Assembly (NCBI GenBank): GCA_030586155.1
Contig: CP130741.1
Span: forward strand, 552,680 to 616,679
Source of the DNA: Eubacteriaceae bacterium ES3
GTDB taxonomy: Bacteria > Bacillota > Clostridia > Eubacteriales > Eubacteriaceae
Direction: 5' to 3'
Length of the DNA stretch: 64,000 bases
A program made the translations under genes and the position numbers. The notes beneath the pieces were generated by a model that made no database searches, was not told the DNA's origin, and saw only the letters and a list, made by a program, of their open reading frames with translations. Every line of letters begins with the position of its first letter. The first letter of the stretch is position 1. Shown one piece after another: positions 63,362-64,000 of this stretch.

Positions 63362-64000
63362 ATGAATGATGATTTAAAAATCCCCAAACAATCGAAAGTA
63401 AGTCTCTTTCTGGTCGGAATAATCGGTGCAATTATTGGCGGACTAATCGTAGGTGGTGCTTTTTTGGCTTTTTTTACCCTAAATGGCAGTGCTGATACGG
63501 TAGTTGAAGGTGCTACTCAGCAGATTGTTGTCAGTGATTCCAATGCGGATTCAGTGGTAGAAGCTGTAGCTCAGGTAGTTCCCCAGTCGGTGGTGGGTAT
63601 AGAAACCACCGTTACGACGATGACAGTAATGGGAGCGGCTGAAGGCACCAGTGTCGGTTCGGGTTTTATTTTAACAAGTGATGGATATATTGCAACAAAT
63701 CACCATGTTGTCGAAGGGGGAAGTACAATCACCGTTTCTCTTGATGATGGCAGTACTTATGAGGGCGATCTGATTTGGTCAGATTCAGTTCTCGATATGG
63801 CAATTATTAAAATTGATGCCAAAGATTTACCGGTGTTGGAATTAGGTGATTCTGATGATATTTCTGTGGGCGAGTTGGCTGTTGCAGTTGGGAATCCCAT
63901 GGGTTTAAATTTTGAACGGACAGTTACCTCCGGGATTGTTTCAGCACTTAATCGAAGCATTCCACTGGATAACGGTTTGGCTGAAGACCTGATTCAGACT
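63362..64000 (+). CDS. HtrA/DegP-type trypsin-like protease (partial, C-terminus outside window)
   Basis: 213 residues visible. An N-terminal signal anchor (about 12-40, IIGAIIGGLIVGGAFLAFF) tethers the protease outside the membrane. The catalytic His lies in ATNHHVVEGG and the Asp in SVLDMAIIKID; the GNSGG serine and PDZ domain should follow beyond the edge. It degrades misfolded exported proteins. GAGG precedes the ATG. It follows walJ by 29 bp, the same order as yycJ-htrC in Bacillus. Confidence 0.95.
   Translation, partial: MNDDLKIPKQSKVSLFLVGIIGAIIGGLIVGGAFLAFFTLNGSADTVVEGATQQIVVSDSNADSVVEAVAQVVPQSVVGIETTVTTMTVMGAAEGTSVGSGFILTSDGYIATNHHVVEGGSTITVSLDDGSTYEGDLIWSDSVLDMAIIKIDAKDLPVLELGDSDDISVGELAVAVGNPMGLNFERTVTSGIVSALNRSIPLDNGLAEDLIQT

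Overview
The window looks like chromosome of a low-GC anaerobic acetogenic Firmicute, most likely Acetobacterium or a close relative in the Eubacteriaceae. This rests on recognised gene content, not a database search: a tungsten-type aldehyde:ferredoxin oxidoreductase, a corrinoid quaternary-amine methyltransferase operon, sigma-54 promoters with AcoR-type activators, an EutL shell protein, and Firmicute housekeeping features (TPP riboswitch, T-box, DnaD/DnaI pair, MurA-WalJ-HtrA). No tRNA, rRNA, insertion sequence, prophage or CRISPR array was seen.

Layout. 1-7 kb: part of an Lrp/AsnC regulator, a 620-bp structured leader, aor with a MoaD-like carrier, a membrane-anchored protein, and an OhrR/glutathione-peroxidase pair with an OhrR-like operator. 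5-12.7 kb: a sigma-54 activator broken by a frameshift, then a -24/-12 promoter driving a CooC-like ATPase, two 2-hydroxyacyl-CoA dehydratase-type iron-sulfur proteins, a BadF/HgdC-type activator ATPase, a 55-aa membrane peptide and a CxxC(x5)C protein. This operon is the best candidate here for an undescribed redox system. 12.8-24 kb: DinG/Rad3-like helicase, DUF389 protein, PadR with a textbook operator next to an Old Yellow Enzyme/FeS flavoenzyme, a large chemoreceptor, Maf and a SixA-like phosphatase. 24-34 kb: PucR regulator, GcvT-like methyltransferase, orphan EutL, gltB-gltD.

34-46 kb: an A-rich noncoding stretch and a 54-aa secreted peptide, a TPP-riboswitch-controlled ThiT, small hypothetical proteins, then a divergent sigma-54 regulator facing a glycine-betaine-type demethylation operon (mtgA, BCCT carrier, mtgB-like, corrinoid protein, second BCCT carrier). 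A plausible flow is: BCCT imports the betaine, MtgB moves a methyl group to the corrinoid protein, MtgA passes it to tetrahydrofolate, and the Wood-Ljungdahl pathway consumes it.

46-57 kb: SHOCT protein, a natural LplA-LipA fusion, a VTC/DUF4956 polyphosphate-type pair and a two-component system that share PhoP-like tandem boxes, a rhodanese, TrpB2 behind a T-box with a plausible UGG specifier, a G5/3D cell-wall protein and a degenerate-GGDEF membrane protein. 57.8-64 kb: a cluster of five perfect DnaA boxes, TrmN6-like methyltransferase, DnaI-like and DnaD-like replication proteins, murA, walJ and the start of an htrA protease. This end resembles an origin-proximal neighbourhood.
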